From Parabacteroides sp. FAFU027 (GTDB lineage: Bacteria > Bacteroidota > Bacteroidia > Bacteroidales > UBA7332): a stretch of 64,000 nucleotides of DNA. The position numbers and the translations under genes are program-made. The DNA lies in the NCBI RefSeq assembly GCF_022808675.1, contig NZ_JAKZKV010000006.1:1-64000 (forward strand), read 5' to 3'. Positions 44,408-54,176 of this stretch are shown piece by piece. Within the stretch, counting starts at the first letter, position 1. Each line of letters begins with the position of its first letter. The notes under the pieces are model-generated. The model was not told the origin of the DNA and made no database searches. It worked only from the letters and a program-made list of their open reading frames with translations.

Positions 44408-45781
44408 ATGATAAGAAAGATTCTTCCGATTTTGCTTTTTGCGATTGCATTAAGCTCCTGCAACTACAAGAACAAAGGTCAGTTGCAAAACGTGACTCAT
44501 TCGTTGTTCAAAGATCCGACACCCAAGGGGATGGTATTGGTAAAACGCGGAGCATTTCGGATGGGTACCCCCAATGATACAGTGTGGGGAGCTGTGAACG
44601 ATTCGATGACAGTCTCTATCGAGAACTTCTGGATGGACGAAACCGAAGTGACCAACTTTATGTACAAACACTTTGTCAACTGGGTGAAGGACTCTGTATT
44701 GAGAGAGAGACTGGCTACGGTAGATCCTTCTTTCAAACCGGCCAATAAAGCGACCGGAGACTCCGTGCTGAACTGGAAGAAACCGATTCCGTGGAGATCC
44801 AAGAATCCCGAAATCCAGGGCGTACTCAGCGGAATGTATGTGAATCTGCCGCGCCAGACAAAGAAGTTCCTCAATACGAATATCCTCAATTATACCTACG
44901 ACTGGATTGACTTTGAAAAGGCCAACAGCCGGAAGTATTCGCTGAACAGATCGATCCTGAATACGGATGTCAAACTGGACCAGCTGGCAGATTCCTATAT
45001 GCTGATGGACTCTTCCTACGTTAACTCTAAAGGCCGCGTAGTAACTGTACAGGTCAATCGTCCGATCAGATCCTACAAAGATTACTTCACTACGGCTGTC
45101 GTAAATGTATATCCGGATACCAGCTGCTGGAAAGTGGACTTTGTGGCGGAGAAAAATGATATGTACGCCGCCCTCTATTTCTCAAGCGCAGGTTATCAGA
45201 ACTATCCGGTGGTAGGTGTTTCCTGGGATCAGGCAAACGCTTTCAGCTACTGGAGAACCCGATTCTACCAGACTAAGAGCCGCTATGAGTGTGCACCGTA
45301 TCGTCTCCCGACCGAAGCGGAATGGGAATTCGCCGCTAAAGGAGGTAAAAAAGGCATGGTGAACAAAAAATATCCATGGAAAGGGGATGATATCGTAGAT
45401 AAAAAAGGATGTTACTTTGCCAACTTCAAACCGTTGAAGGGTAACTTCCCCGAAGACGGCTACCTGATCACGGCTCCTGTAGGATCGTTCCCTCCGAATG
45501 ATTTAGGCCTCTATGACCTGGTGGGCAACGTGGCGGAATGGACCTCTACGGCTTACTTCCCGACCGGTAATAAAATCATGTCAACGATCAATGCCAGCTC
45601 TGAATTTAATGCATTGGGCAGCTTCCCGTATGCACTCAAGAAAAAAGTGGTCAGAGGCGGTTCTTTCAAAGACGTTTACAATTTTGTGAATGTGAATCTC
45701 CGTGAGTGGAAATACCAGAACGAAAAGATGGCGTATGTCGGTTTCCGTTGCGTACGTAACATGCCTGGTGAGAAATATTGA
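44408..45781 (+). CDS. porK: T9SS ring lipoprotein PorK/GldK
   Basis: A 457-residue lipoprotein; the lipobox LSSC places the lipidated cysteine at residue 18. The rest is a formylglycine-generating-enzyme (SUMF1-like) fold: GMVLVKRGAFRMGTPNDT near 40-57, YPVVGVSWDQANAFSYW near 273-289, LPTEAEWEFAAKGGKKG near 300-316 and a final VRGGSFKDVYNF ... YVGFRCVRN. In T9SS, PorK and PorN form the large periplasmic ring tethered to the outer membrane; the catalytic function of the fold is lost. It is followed by porL after 32 bp. Confidence 0.95.
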   Translation: MIRKILPILLFAIALSSCNYKNKGQLQNVTHSLFKDPTPKGMVLVKRGAFRMGTPNDTVWGAVNDSMTVSIENFWMDETEVTNFMYKHFVNWVKDSVLRERLATVDPSFKPANKATGDSVLNWKKPIPWRSKNPEIQGVLSGMYVNLPRQTKKFLNTNILNYTYDWIDFEKANSRKYSLNRSILNTDVKLDQLADSYMLMDSSYVNSKGRVVTVQVNRPIRSYKDYFTTAVVNVYPDTSCWKVDFVAEKNDMYAALYFSSAGYQNYPVVGVSWDQANAFSYWRTRFYQTKSRYECAPYRLPTEAEWEFAAKGGKKGMVNKKYPWKGDDIVDKKGCYFANFKPLKGNFPEDGYLITAPVGSFPPNDLGLYDLVGNVAEWTSTAYFPTGNKIMSTINASSEFNALGSFPYALKKKVVRGGSFKDVYNFVNVNLREWKYQNEKMAYVGFRCVRNMPGEKY

Positions 45782-45813
45782 TGAACTGAAAACAGATAAT
45801 AAAGAACTAATAT

Positions 45814-46677
45814 ATGAAAAAACAAAAGAAATCTCCGTCGGCACTCCAGCATTTCCTGGCCTCTAAAAAAGGAAAAACAGTCATGAACTATTGCTATAGC
45901 TTTGGTGCAGCAGTCGTTATTCTGGGTGCAATGTTTAAAATCCTTCACCTTCCGGGTGGTGCGATTATGCTTGGTGCGGGTATGCTTACCGAAGTTTTCG
46001 TATTCTGCGTCTTCGCTTTTGAGGTACAAAGCGAGGATCTGCATTGGGAAGCGCTTTTCCCTGTGTTGGAAACCAAAAAGGAAGAGGATAACTTCCTGAA
46101 ACTGATGGCTGAAAAAGGAGTTAAAAGTTCAGGCGTATCCCAACTTCCTGAAGTATCGGCTAATAGCGCCAAAAGACTGGAAGAGAGTATTATCAAACTG
46201 GATAATGCCGCTACCCAGCTCTATAAAATGGCAGAGATGACAGAGGTGACACAAAGTTACCTGGCTAAAATGTCGGATGTAAGCACCAGTATGGAACGCT
46301 TTAGTAAATCGACCGGTCAGCTTGCCGAGATCTCGGATAATCTTGCCGATACTTACACTTCCATGAAGGAAAATGCAGGATCAGTGAAGACCAGCTACGA
46401 CCGTTACGTGCATCAGATGACCGCACTGACAGACAATATTGGCGGATTGAGCAAGGTATATCACGAACAGATGAATGCCATTACCCTGCAGATCGAGTCG
46501 TTGAGCAAACTGCACAATGAAATGACGAGAATGGCCGTTTCGTTTGAAGGCTCCTCTTCCAATGCGTCAAAATTCAAGGCGGAAACAGAAAAAATGGCAG
46601 AACAACTGACTTCTCTCAATGCAATTTATTCCAGAATGATTAAAGCGTTGACAACGAATCTGACTGTTAACGATTAA
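45814..46677 (+). CDS. porL: T9SS motor protein PorL/GldL
   Basis: A 287-residue inner-membrane protein with two helices (about 28-44 and 48-68), an N-terminal basic tail and a long cytoplasmic coiled coil (about 110-287; repeating Lys/Glu/Leu and Met). The second helix carries Glu60 (MLTEVFVFC). An acidic residue there is needed for proton coupling in GldL-type motors. PorL and PorM together turn proton-motive force into movement of the T9SS. Confidence 0.94.
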   Translation: MKKQKKSPSALQHFLASKKGKTVMNYCYSFGAAVVILGAMFKILHLPGGAIMLGAGMLTEVFVFCVFAFEVQSEDLHWEALFPVLETKKEEDNFLKLMAEKGVKSSGVSQLPEVSANSAKRLEESIIKLDNAATQLYKMAEMTEVTQSYLAKMSDVSTSMERFSKSTGQLAEISDNLADTYTSMKENAGSVKTSYDRYVHQMTALTDNIGGLSKVYHEQMNAITLQIESLSKLHNEMTRMAVSFEGSSSNASKFKAETEKMAEQLTSLNAIYSRMIKALTTNLTVND

Positions 46678-46705
46678 TTTCATTTAAACCCATAATTGAA
46701 GTAAT

Positions 46706-48247
46706 ATGGCTGGAGGAAAATTGACGCCACGTCAAAAGATGATCAACCTGATGTATCTTGTACTCATGGCAATGCTGGCGCTCAACGTATCGAAAGACGT
46801 TTTGAATGCCTTTGTCATGGTCGATGACAGCATCAAGAAAACAACGGAAATTAAGTTCAATCAGAATAAGAGCCTTCTTGAAGAGCTTCAGTTTTATGCC
46901 AAGCAGAATCCGGTGAAGGCAAAACCGGCACTGGACAAGGCAATGAAGGTGATGGCCGGAACTGATGAGCTTTATAAATACATCCAGGAGCTGAAGGTGA
47001 AAATCGCAAAGCAGGCGGATGGAGAAGAAGGCGATGTCAATGACATCAAGAACAAGGAAGACCTTGAGGCGGCAGCCCAGGTGATGCTCTCTCCGATCAA
47101 CGGACAGGCAAACAAACTAAAATCATGGATTGACAAATTTAGTGCGGAGGTAGGAAGTTATATCCCCGACCCTAACAAAAAGGCGATGATCCTGCAAAGC
47201 CTTTCGACAAAGTTATCGGCAAAAGAGAGACTGAACAATCTGAACTGGCAGAATGCACACTTTGAAAATATGCCTGCGGTTGCGGTGAATACTTTTTTAA
47301 GTAAAATGCAGAATGACCTGAAGAATGCAGAGAGTGAAGCGCTTTATGCACTGATCAAAAGTGTCGATGTGGGTGACTTCCGGGTAAACTCCCTGAATGC
47401 TTATGTGATACCGAATTCCACCAATATCATCGTGGGTGGTACCTACAGTGGCCGGGTGGTCCTCTCGGCGGAAGACTCCACCAAGAGACCGAATATCTTT
47501 GTCAGGGGCCAGCAGTTGTCTCCGGCAAGCCGGGGTAAATTCCAGTTTACCTGCGGGGCTATCGGTGACTTTACGATGAACGGGGTTATAGAGTTGACCC
47601 GTGGTGACGGATCTATCTCAAAATTCCCTTTTGAAAATAAATACAGCGTTGTTGCGCCTACCGCTACTGTCTCTGCGACCAAGATGAATATCCTGTATGC
47701 CGGATGGAGCAATCCGGTCAGCATTTCTGTTCCCGGGGTTCCAAGCGGACAGTTATCGGCGTCGGTGAGCAACGGTTCGATCAGACGCCAGGGCAATGAG
47801 TGGATTGTCGTGCCTAACCTTTCTGCGATTGGCTCCGAGGTTACGATTACCACCAGCGCTTCCGTGGGCGGTAAGAGCTTCTCGGTAGCAAGCAAGTTCC
47901 GGGTAAGAAAAACACCGGCGCCATCGGCCTCTGTCGTTTTACCTTCGGGTAATAAATTCAAAGGCGGTCGTGTTTCCAAATTTGATGTGGCACAGTCATC
48001 CGGCCTGATCGCCGAACTGGAAGACCTTGATATTCCATATTCAGTCGTAAGCTTTGACTTGTCTTACTACGGATCGTTGGGTGATGTGAAGACTCTGCCT
48101 TCCAGTGGGAATAAGTTCTCAGGAGCTCAGGTGGCGGTTTTGGAAAAACTGCCGAAGAACCAGATGGCTGCCCTGAACAACATTGTGGTAAGGGGACCTT
48201 CGGGTACGCAGACGGTTAATGATATCACCATCATATCCAAAAACTAG
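46706..48247 (+). CDS. porM: T9SS motor protein PorM/GldM
   Basis: A 513-residue bitopic protein. AGGKLTPRQKMINLMYLVLM leads a single N-terminal membrane helix (about 13-30). Four periplasmic domains follow, from a helical stretch (about 30-225) to Ig-like beta domains ending TVNDITIISKN. Family members form dimers that reach from the inner-membrane PorL pentamer to the PorK/N ring. It follows porL by 28 bp. The length is typical. Confidence 0.95.
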   Translation: MAGGKLTPRQKMINLMYLVLMAMLALNVSKDVLNAFVMVDDSIKKTTEIKFNQNKSLLEELQFYAKQNPVKAKPALDKAMKVMAGTDELYKYIQELKVKIAKQADGEEGDVNDIKNKEDLEAAAQVMLSPINGQANKLKSWIDKFSAEVGSYIPDPNKKAMILQSLSTKLSAKERLNNLNWQNAHFENMPAVAVNTFLSKMQNDLKNAESEALYALIKSVDVGDFRVNSLNAYVIPNSTNIIVGGTYSGRVVLSAEDSTKRPNIFVRGQQLSPASRGKFQFTCGAIGDFTMNGVIELTRGDGSISKFPFENKYSVVAPTATVSATKMNILYAGWSNPVSISVPGVPSGQLSASVSNGSIRRQGNEWIVVPNLSAIGSEVTITTSASVGGKSFSVASKFRVRKTPAPSASVVLPSGNKFKGGRVSKFDVAQSSGLIAELEDLDIPYSVVSFDLSYYGSLGDVKTLPSSGNKFSGAQVAVLEKLPKNQMAALNNIVVRGPSGTQTVNDITIISKN

Positions 48248-48308
48248 TGTAGTACGACGGTCGTAACCAATATGCTACGTAGCCAAAACAAAAAATAAAT
48301 AGTGACGT

Positions 48309-49310
48309 ATGAAAAAGCTAAGTATAATATTCATCGTATTGGGTTTTCTCGGCATTAAGAGCGCCGCGGCTCAGTCTTTAAAACTCAATGAAGACAGCAT
48401 ACTCTTCAATATCAGTCCGGCGGTACAGGAGGAGTTAAGGAATCTGTGGCCGGCTCCGGAGAATGTCAAATGGTCCCGCCAGGTGTACCGGGAGGTATTC
48501 TTCAACGATTCGACCCGTGCGATCAAAAACAATGCGATTCTCCAGTATCCTGAAGAGCCGGTATTTGATTACGCCATGGAAAACGGCGTGCAGAAGGTGG
48601 TGTTGAAACAGAACCTTTTCTGGCTGATCTTTAAGCTGGTCATGGCGCATAAGGTGCCCGTTTATGAAGGAAACGACTATCTTACCTTCACCGAGAACGA
48701 TATGATTAAGAAGGATTCCACCATCCTGAGAAACCTGAAGTATATCAAGGATAAAGGAAAATATGTGGTTTCCGATAAGTACACCCGGGCTTTGAACTCT
48801 TCAATTATCGGGTACATGTTTAAGGAGACCTACTTCTTTGACGCGGAAGCTTCCGAGTTGAGATCGCAGATTGTAGCAATTGCTCCCCTGATTGAAAACT
48901 CGGTGGAATCGTTGAACTCCAATACGAATGCCTATTCGATCCCTTTCTGGGTGACTTACGAATCGCTTCAACCCTGGTTACTCACCTATTCTACGGTGGC
49001 CTCCGAGACGAACAATTCAGATATCATCTCATTTGACTCTTACTTCAGAAAGAGGATGTTCCGGGGCAACATTATCAAAATCGAGAATCCTCTCAACCAG
49101 ACCCTGGCTAAAGAGTGCCAGGAGTGCTGTGCTGATAAGCTTGCTGAGTGTATCAAAAGCAAGCAGACGGGTGTAGAACGGCAGGTGCTCGATTTTGATC
49201 AGAAACAGTTGTGGGTGCTTCCTTCTGCTCCGAAGCAGAAAGCGAAAGCAAAGAAGACAAAGGTCAAAGAGACGACTACGGCTAAAGCCGGTAATGAGGA
49301 AAAGAAATAA
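48309..49310 (+). CDS. porN: T9SS ring protein PorN/GldN
   Basis: A 333-residue periplasmic protein with a signal peptide (1-21, ending AAAQ). DSIRFNISP-like DSILFNISPAVQE near 27-39 and VKWSRQVYREVFFND near 53-67 are present. A paired-Cys stretch ECQECCADKLAEC lies near 272-284. The Lys-rich C-terminal tail is typical of PorN. It binds PorK to make the ring. It is the last gene of the operon and is followed by a strong terminator. Confidence 0.94.
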   Translation: MKKLSIIFIVLGFLGIKSAAAQSLKLNEDSILFNISPAVQEELRNLWPAPENVKWSRQVYREVFFNDSTRAIKNNAILQYPEEPVFDYAMENGVQKVVLKQNLFWLIFKLVMAHKVPVYEGNDYLTFTENDMIKKDSTILRNLKYIKDKGKYVVSDKYTRALNSSIIGYMFKETYFFDAEASELRSQIVAIAPLIENSVESLNSNTNAYSIPFWVTYESLQPWLLTYSTVASETNNSDIISFDSYFRKRMFRGNIIKIENPLNQTLAKECQECCADKLAECIKSKQTGVERQVLDFDQKQLWVLPSAPKQKAKAKKTKVKETTTAKAGNEEKK

Positions 49311-49332
49311 AGTATGTAAATGAGATTAAGAG

Positions 49333-49360
49333 AGGGTAACCCGTTAGGGGTACCCTTTTT
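49333..49360. terminator. Terminator of the por operon
   Basis: AGGGTAACCC pairs with GGGGTACCCT around a short loop and is followed by a run of seven T. Confidence 0.85.
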
Positions 49361-49457
49361 TTATGGCCATTTTTCGTGTGGTTTCTTTATCACAGAGATC
49401 CACGAAGGAAAACCACAGAGGTTTGTATCCAAACCTAACAGTTTTTGGAAACCTGTT

Positions 49458-49734
49458 AGGTGGGGTGTCAAAAATATCTACCCGTCAATAAATTATTTCG
49501 TTCCAAAAACTTCGATGCAAAATAAGTGCTCAAACGGTAGTGTTGTCTCCCGATAGCTATCGGGACCGCACTTGATGCGGGATCTCTCAATCAGAAAAAA
49601 GCTGATTAAATACCTGTTCTGCAAATTTGAGATCCCGTGTCAAGCACGGGATGACAGTGCGAAGTTTAGATCGTTTGATATCAAAGTGGGACGAAGTTAT
49701 TTCGCTAAAAGTATTGATTTTTGACACCCCACCT
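49458..49734. repeat. Putative invertible segment B
   Basis: Left arm AGGTGGGGTGTCAAAAA (49458-49474), right arm TTTTTGACACCCCACCT (49718-49734). The inner 243 bp matches the reverse complement of 37447-37698, including TCCCGATAGCTATCGGGA, the CCGCACTTGATGCGGGATCT stretch and CCCGTGTCAAGCACGGGATG, while the sequences outside the arms match copy A in the same direction. Confidence 0.8.
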
Positions 49735-49820
49735 GTTAGGTTTACGGTCCGTCATGGAAGTACAGTTGAAATAAACGAATTGGAGTTTGATTTAATATCG
49801 CGTTTCGAATAGTAGGAATT

Positions 49821-49900
49821 GATTACCATCCCTTTCTCTATGAGCGAAAGGGATGGAGCGCACTTCGAGAGGGTCGCTCATAGAGATCCTCTCGATACGA
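49821..49900. repeat. Double hairpin with complementary loops (copy 3)
   Basis: CATCCCTTTC/GAAAGGGATG with loop CTCTATGAGCGA, then TCGCTCATAGAG with a second stem CGAGAGG/CCTCTCG. Closest to copy 2. Confidence 0.75.
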
Positions 49901-49920
49901 CATTGAAGGTGATTCCATTT

Positions 49921-49953
49921 AAACCTAACAGGTTTTGGAAACCTGTTAGGTTT
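49921..49953. repeat. Perfect palindrome of the AAACCTAACAGG family
   Basis: AAACCTAACAGGTTT and AAACCTGTTAGGTTT around TGG. Confidence 0.85.
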
Positions 49954-50117
49954 TACATCGAAGCGCATTAACGTATCATCCGGTGACAATAAACCTGTCT
50001 TATCGCATTTTGCTTTTAATTAGGGTAAAAAACGAGTTTTGAGACGTCTGTGTGTGAATATTATAAAAATAACGCTGATTGACATCGGTTTGTTATCTGT
50101 GCATAGCCTGAATTATT

Positions 50118-50125
50118 TATCTTTG
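50118..50125 (+). promoter_or_regulatory. Candidate -7 box for wza (TATCTTTG)
   Basis: Fits TAnnTTTG, 23 bp before the start codon of wza. A TTTG lies 25 bp upstream of the box, longer than the usual 19-21 bp spacing. Confidence 0.5.
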
Positions 50126-50148
50126 CGATCCGTTCAAAAGTATATATC

Positions 50149-50952
50149 GTGAAAAAAGTTTTGTTGTGTTTGTTTGTTGTGCTAATGCTCTTTTCCTGTG
50201 AGAGTTATAAAAAGGTTGTTTATGTACAGGGTGCCGGAAAGGCAGCCGTTTTGCAGGATTCCCTTCAGTTAGCTCCTCCGTCTCCGGTGGTAAAATTCGG
50301 CGATCAGCTGATGATCACGGTAAATACTATTTCGCCTGAGGCTGCCTTACCGTTCAATCCCCCTTTGGTGCCGGATCCTTCCCAGTTAAGCAGTCAACCG
50401 AATAAAACTTCTTCAGTTGCTGCCTTGCAGACCTATATTGTGGATGCCGCCGGAGAAATCAACTTTCCGGTAATAGGTCGGATCAGAGTGGCCGGCATGA
50501 CACGAAGCGAGCTGGAGAGTTCCATTCGCGACCGGATTTATCCTAAATATATGAAAGAGGACCCGATGGTGACGGTCCGCAACCTGAGTTTTAAGGTTTC
50601 CGTAATGGGCGAGGTGGCCCGACCAGGAGTGGTTTCGGTATCCAATGAACGGATCTCGATCTTTGAAGCGTTGACTCAGGCGGGGGATTTAACCATCTAT
50701 GGCAAACGCGATAATGTTTTACTTATCCGGGAAGATGCTAAGGGAAAACGGGAGACCTATCGTCTCGACCTGACCGATAAGGGATTGATCCAGTCCCCCT
50801 ACTATTTCCTCCAGCAAAACGATGTGGTCTATGTGCAGCCGAATAAACAAAAGGCGCGTGCACGGTATTTCGGAGCGGGAGAGCAGATGACTCTCTCAAT
50901 TATCGGTTCGCTGGTATCGGTGGCTTCGTTACTGATCGCGGTATTGAAATGA
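50149..50952 (+). CDS. Wza-like polysaccharide export lipoprotein
   Basis: A 267-residue lipoprotein beginning with a GTG codon. Its lipobox FSC puts the lipidated Cys at 17. A Poly_export domain (about 45-140) includes YIVDAAGEINFPVIGRIRVAG, and an SLBB domain (about 145-215) includes VMGEVARPGVVSV and ALTQAGDLTIYGKRDNV. A C-terminal hydrophobic helix (about 243-266) would be the membrane-spanning element. The family forms the outer-membrane channel for capsule or exopolysaccharide. It precedes the wzc-type kinase, with a 574-bp repeat-containing gap. Confidence 0.92.
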   Translation: MKKVLLCLFVVLMLFSCESYKKVVYVQGAGKAAVLQDSLQLAPPSPVVKFGDQLMITVNTISPEAALPFNPPLVPDPSQLSSQPNKTSSVAALQTYIVDAAGEINFPVIGRIRVAGMTRSELESSIRDRIYPKYMKEDPMVTVRNLSFKVSVMGEVARPGVVSVSNERISIFEALTQAGDLTIYGKRDNVLLIREDAKGKRETYRLDLTDKGLIQSPYYFLQQNDVVYVQPNKQKARARYFGAGEQMTLSIIGSLVSVASLLIAVLK

Positions 50953-51526
50953 TATTGTAAGGTCGATAATTTGTTGTTAAGACAGCTAAAAGCTGTCTTA
51001 ATTTGGGGCATGATACCGATAGCTATCTGGGAAGCTATCGTTAAACCCGCACCAATTATAATCATATCGTTTTTATTTGCAAATACGATTTGAAGAGCAG
51101 GACTGAACATCAGTACTTTGTGTATCGTTTGCCCGGTTTTCTTTACTTTTTTGGCGCAAAAAAGTAACAAAAAAACATAGCCTAAAAAAACTCGCTCGCT
51201 CGCCCATAGATTCTTGTACGGTATAGGAGCATTTGTGGATGGGGCTCTCTCACTCTGCAGTTTTTAGGCGGTTTGGTATTTGTGTTTGTCCCTTCGGGGC
51301 TGGGATGTGAGCTTCCTACGGATGATAATTATAGCACCGACACGAATAATATAGGCCAAGCAGATATCGTATTGCAAGTATCTTTAGAGGTTTCTGCAGT
51401 TTTGCAATCCAAAGTAGCTTGACTATATACATTACTAGTTTTCTAAATACAATAAACAAGAAATGATGTCGCCATTTGTGCGACTCACGACTCATGACTC
51501 AAAACTCATGACTCACAATATTACAA
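50953..51526. other. 574-bp repeat-containing gap between wza and wzc
   Basis: Contains an AAGACAGCTAAAAGCTGTCTT-type hairpin just after wza (about 50979-50999; likely terminator), an imperfect CCGATAGCTATC palindrome (about 51008-51028) and copy 2 of the 210-bp dispersed repeat (51089-51300). No gene. Confidence 0.75.
51089..51300. repeat. 210-bp dispersed repeat, copy 2
   Basis: Nearly the same as copy 1 at 33890 across TTTCTTTACTTTTTTGGCGC, ACTCGCTCGCTCGCCCATAG and GTGTTTGTCCCTTCGG. Confidence 0.85.
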
Positions 51527-53860
51527 ATGGAACCAAATAAAACGAAACCACACACGCAAAAGCCCCAGGACGAATATATCGATCTGGCGGAGATCTTTGC
51601 TAAGATATTTATTCACTGGAAGTGGATCCTGGCCTCAGTGATCCTTTGCCTTTCCCTCGGATACATCTACCTGAAATTCCAAAGCAACGTATATCAGGTA
51701 ACCTCCAGCCTTTTGATCAAAAGCAATAAAGAGGGGGGCGACCTATCCGCCATGTCTCTCCTGGATGAACTGGGACTGAAATCCGGTGGTACTGATGTGG
51801 AGAACGAAGTGGAGATTATCCATTCCAAAACGCTTATGCGGCGGGTGGTTGATTCACTGGACCTTTACAATACCTATTATGCCGCTACGATCTTCAATTC
51901 AAAACAGGAGTTGTATCACGACTCGCCTTATCGGGTTAATCTGAACCAATCTGACAACGTTGCACTCAAGGGGCAGGTAACCCTGACCCTAACCCCGGAA
52001 AACAATAATGGGTTGATCCTGGAGGGGGAATATCAGGGAGGAAAGTTTACCGAAACAATTCCGGCACTGCCCATCACCATTCGTATTCCTGCGGGAACAT
52101 TGCATATCGAAGCAAATCCTGCCGGAAACAAAACGTTGTCGTCGGTTAAAGTTGTTATATCCAATCCGAAAGAGGTGGCTAAGGCCTACGCAGCGGGCCT
52201 GACAGCCGAAGTGGGAAAAAAGAATGAGATGATCACACTCTCTCTCAATACCACCAATATCGAAAAAGGAACCGATATTTTGAATACTCTTGGGGGGGTA
52301 TATAATCAGGATGCGATGATGCAGATCAACCGTTCTGCCATCAATACCACCCAGTTTATCAACGATCGTCTGAAATACCTGACCGTGGAGCTTTCGGACG
52401 TGGAGAAGGATGTGGAAAACTACAAACAACAAAATAAACTCACCGACCTCTCTGCCGAGGCGCAGCTCTATATGACCAAAAGCGCCGATTACGACGCAAA
52501 ACGTGCCGACGTGGAGACGCAGCTGAAACTGATCGAATATGTGGACCAGTTTGTGCGGAGCAAAACCAACGCAAATGCCCTGATCCCCGATCTGGCGATT
52601 AACGACGAACGTCTGGCGGATGTGATTGGCACCTACAATACGGCTATCCTGACCCGGGAAAGAGTGCGCAAAAGTACGACGGAAGATAACCCGGCGCTGG
52701 GACGCCTAAATAACGAGATAGCCGATGCGCGACATGCCATCGTAACCGGCATCATCAGTGTGAAAAAGGCGATGAATATCAGCCTGTCCGATCTGGAGAA
52801 ACAAAATGCGGCGGTCTTGTCCCGTATTCGTTCGGTACCCCGTCAGGAGCGGGAGTTTATCGAGATCAAGCGACAGCAGCAGATCAAGGAGCAGCTCTAT
52901 CTCTTCCTGTTGCAAAAACGCGAAGAGGCGGCGCTTACGCAGGCGGTGACGGTACCTAAAGCGCGCGTGGTGGACGAGGCGGATGCAGGAGGGCTTGTAT
53001 CACCGAAACGCAATATGATCCTGATGCTGGCTTTTCTGATGGGATTATTTATTCCTATTGGTATTATCTATGTGGTGAATCTGTTTGACACGAAGATCAA
53101 AACCCGCAAGGAGTTGGAGAAACATTCCACCGTTCCGGTGCTGGCAGAGATTGGTCATACGGATCAAGACGGAAACTTCCGTGTAAAAGCGGGAGCACTG
53201 GATCCGACTACGGAGCTTTTCCGCCTGTTGCGTAGCCGCCTGCAGTTTATCCTTGATGGCAGTGAGGAAGCCGATAAGGTGATTGTGGTCACTTCTGCCG
53301 AGCCTTCCGAGGGGAAAACCTTCGTCAGTATCAACCTGGCGAGTACGCTGGCGCTGGCGGATAAAAAGGTGTTGCTGCTCGGACTGGATTTGCGTAATCC
53401 GGCTCTGAATGCTAAGCTGGGCTTGCATAAAAAGGAGGGTATATCGACTTACCTATCCGGACTCCAGCCTGATTATCACAAGCTGATTGATGTATCTCCG
53501 GATTGTCCCAACCTGCATGTGCTGCCGGCTGTAATTGTTCCGCCCAATCCGAACGAGTTGCTGATGAAAGGGCGACTGGATCAGTTGATCAGTCAGTTGA
53601 AAACCGAATACGACTATATTGTGATCGATACGGCTCCGGTAGGATGGGTTTCGGATACCTTCCTGTTGAACCGTCTCGGAGGGGTGAATCTCTTTATCGT
53701 GCGGGCCGGTCATTCCGATAAACAGGATATTGAACTGCTGAACCGCATTCACGCTGAAGATACCCTCTCCCGGTTGTATATCGTGTTAAACGATGTGGAA
53801 ATGAGTGGCCGTAGTTATTATTACCAGCGGAAATACGGATATACCCAACGGCCTGTATAA
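51527..53860 (+). CDS. Wzc-like polysaccharide co-polymerase and BY-kinase
   Basis: A 777-residue protein. The first membrane helix is at about 34-51, followed by a Wzz/GNVR periplasmic domain with coiled coil (about 60-490) and a second helix at about 488-510. The cytoplasmic tyrosine kinase has Walker A AEPSEGKTF at 591-599 and Walker A' VLLLGLDLRNP near 615-625. Walker B is YDYIVIDTAPVGWVSDT, and a Tyr-rich tail GRSYYYQRKYGYTQ (761 on) ends the protein. Such kinases control chain length and export of capsular or O-antigen polysaccharide through autophosphorylation of the tail. It pairs functionally with the Wza-like lipoprotein upstream. Confidence 0.93.
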   Translation: MEPNKTKPHTQKPQDEYIDLAEIFAKIFIHWKWILASVILCLSLGYIYLKFQSNVYQVTSSLLIKSNKEGGDLSAMSLLDELGLKSGGTDVENEVEIIHSKTLMRRVVDSLDLYNTYYAATIFNSKQELYHDSPYRVNLNQSDNVALKGQVTLTLTPENNNGLILEGEYQGGKFTETIPALPITIRIPAGTLHIEANPAGNKTLSSVKVVISNPKEVAKAYAAGLTAEVGKKNEMITLSLNTTNIEKGTDILNTLGGVYNQDAMMQINRSAINTTQFINDRLKYLTVELSDVEKDVENYKQQNKLTDLSAEAQLYMTKSADYDAKRADVETQLKLIEYVDQFVRSKTNANALIPDLAINDERLADVIGTYNTAILTRERVRKSTTEDNPALGRLNNEIADARHAIVTGIISVKKAMNISLSDLEKQNAAVLSRIRSVPRQEREFIEIKRQQQIKEQLYLFLLQKREEAALTQAVTVPKARVVDEADAGGLVSPKRNMILMLAFLMGLFIPIGIIYVVNLFDTKIKTRKELEKHSTVPVLAEIGHTDQDGNFRVKAGALDPTTELFRLLRSRLQFILDGSEEADKVIVVTSAEPSEGKTFVSINLASTLALADKKVLLLGLDLRNPALNAKLGLHKKEGISTYLSGLQPDYHKLIDVSPDCPNLHVLPAVIVPPNPNELLMKGRLDQLISQLKTEYDYIVIDTAPVGWVSDTFLLNRLGGVNLFIVRAGHSDKQDIELLNRIHAEDTLSRLYIVLNDVEMSGRSYYYQRKYGYTQRPV

Positions 53861-53870
53861 TCCCGCTGTA

Positions 53871-53915
53871 GAGACGTGCCCCGGCGCGTCTCAATATGAC
53901 GCACGGCAGTGCGTC
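53871..53915. terminator. Twin hairpins after wzc
   Basis: Two perfect or near-perfect stems in tandem immediately downstream of the wzc stop. T-runs are weak, so termination is only likely. Confidence 0.5.
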
Positions 53916-54176
53916 CAATTTGGAATAGCACGTTAGTGCATCCCGATGGCAATAGCACACAGATAACACAGATGCAAGCAACACAGATTTATATTTGATC
54001 AGTATTGTCAGCATAAACCGGTAAATTACCGATAGTGATCGGGACCAAATAATATATAAATCCCGGATTGCAATTAGCTCCGCTGAACGTTGTTCCCGGG
54101 ATGACGGAGCAGTTTCTAACTGCATTACCCGCTCTTAGGAGTAAGACGGAAATGTTGTTTGATGCGTAGTTTGTTT

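Larger units (their letters stand above)
49311..50148. other. 838-bp intergenic composite repeat (copy B)
   Basis: After a terminator at 49333-49360 the region repeats the module order of copy A (palindrome, 17-bp inverted-repeat-bounded core, right flank, double hairpin), with the core inverted. It then adds a perfect AAACCTAACAGG palindrome (49921-49953) and the wza promoter box. No gene. Confidence 0.8.
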
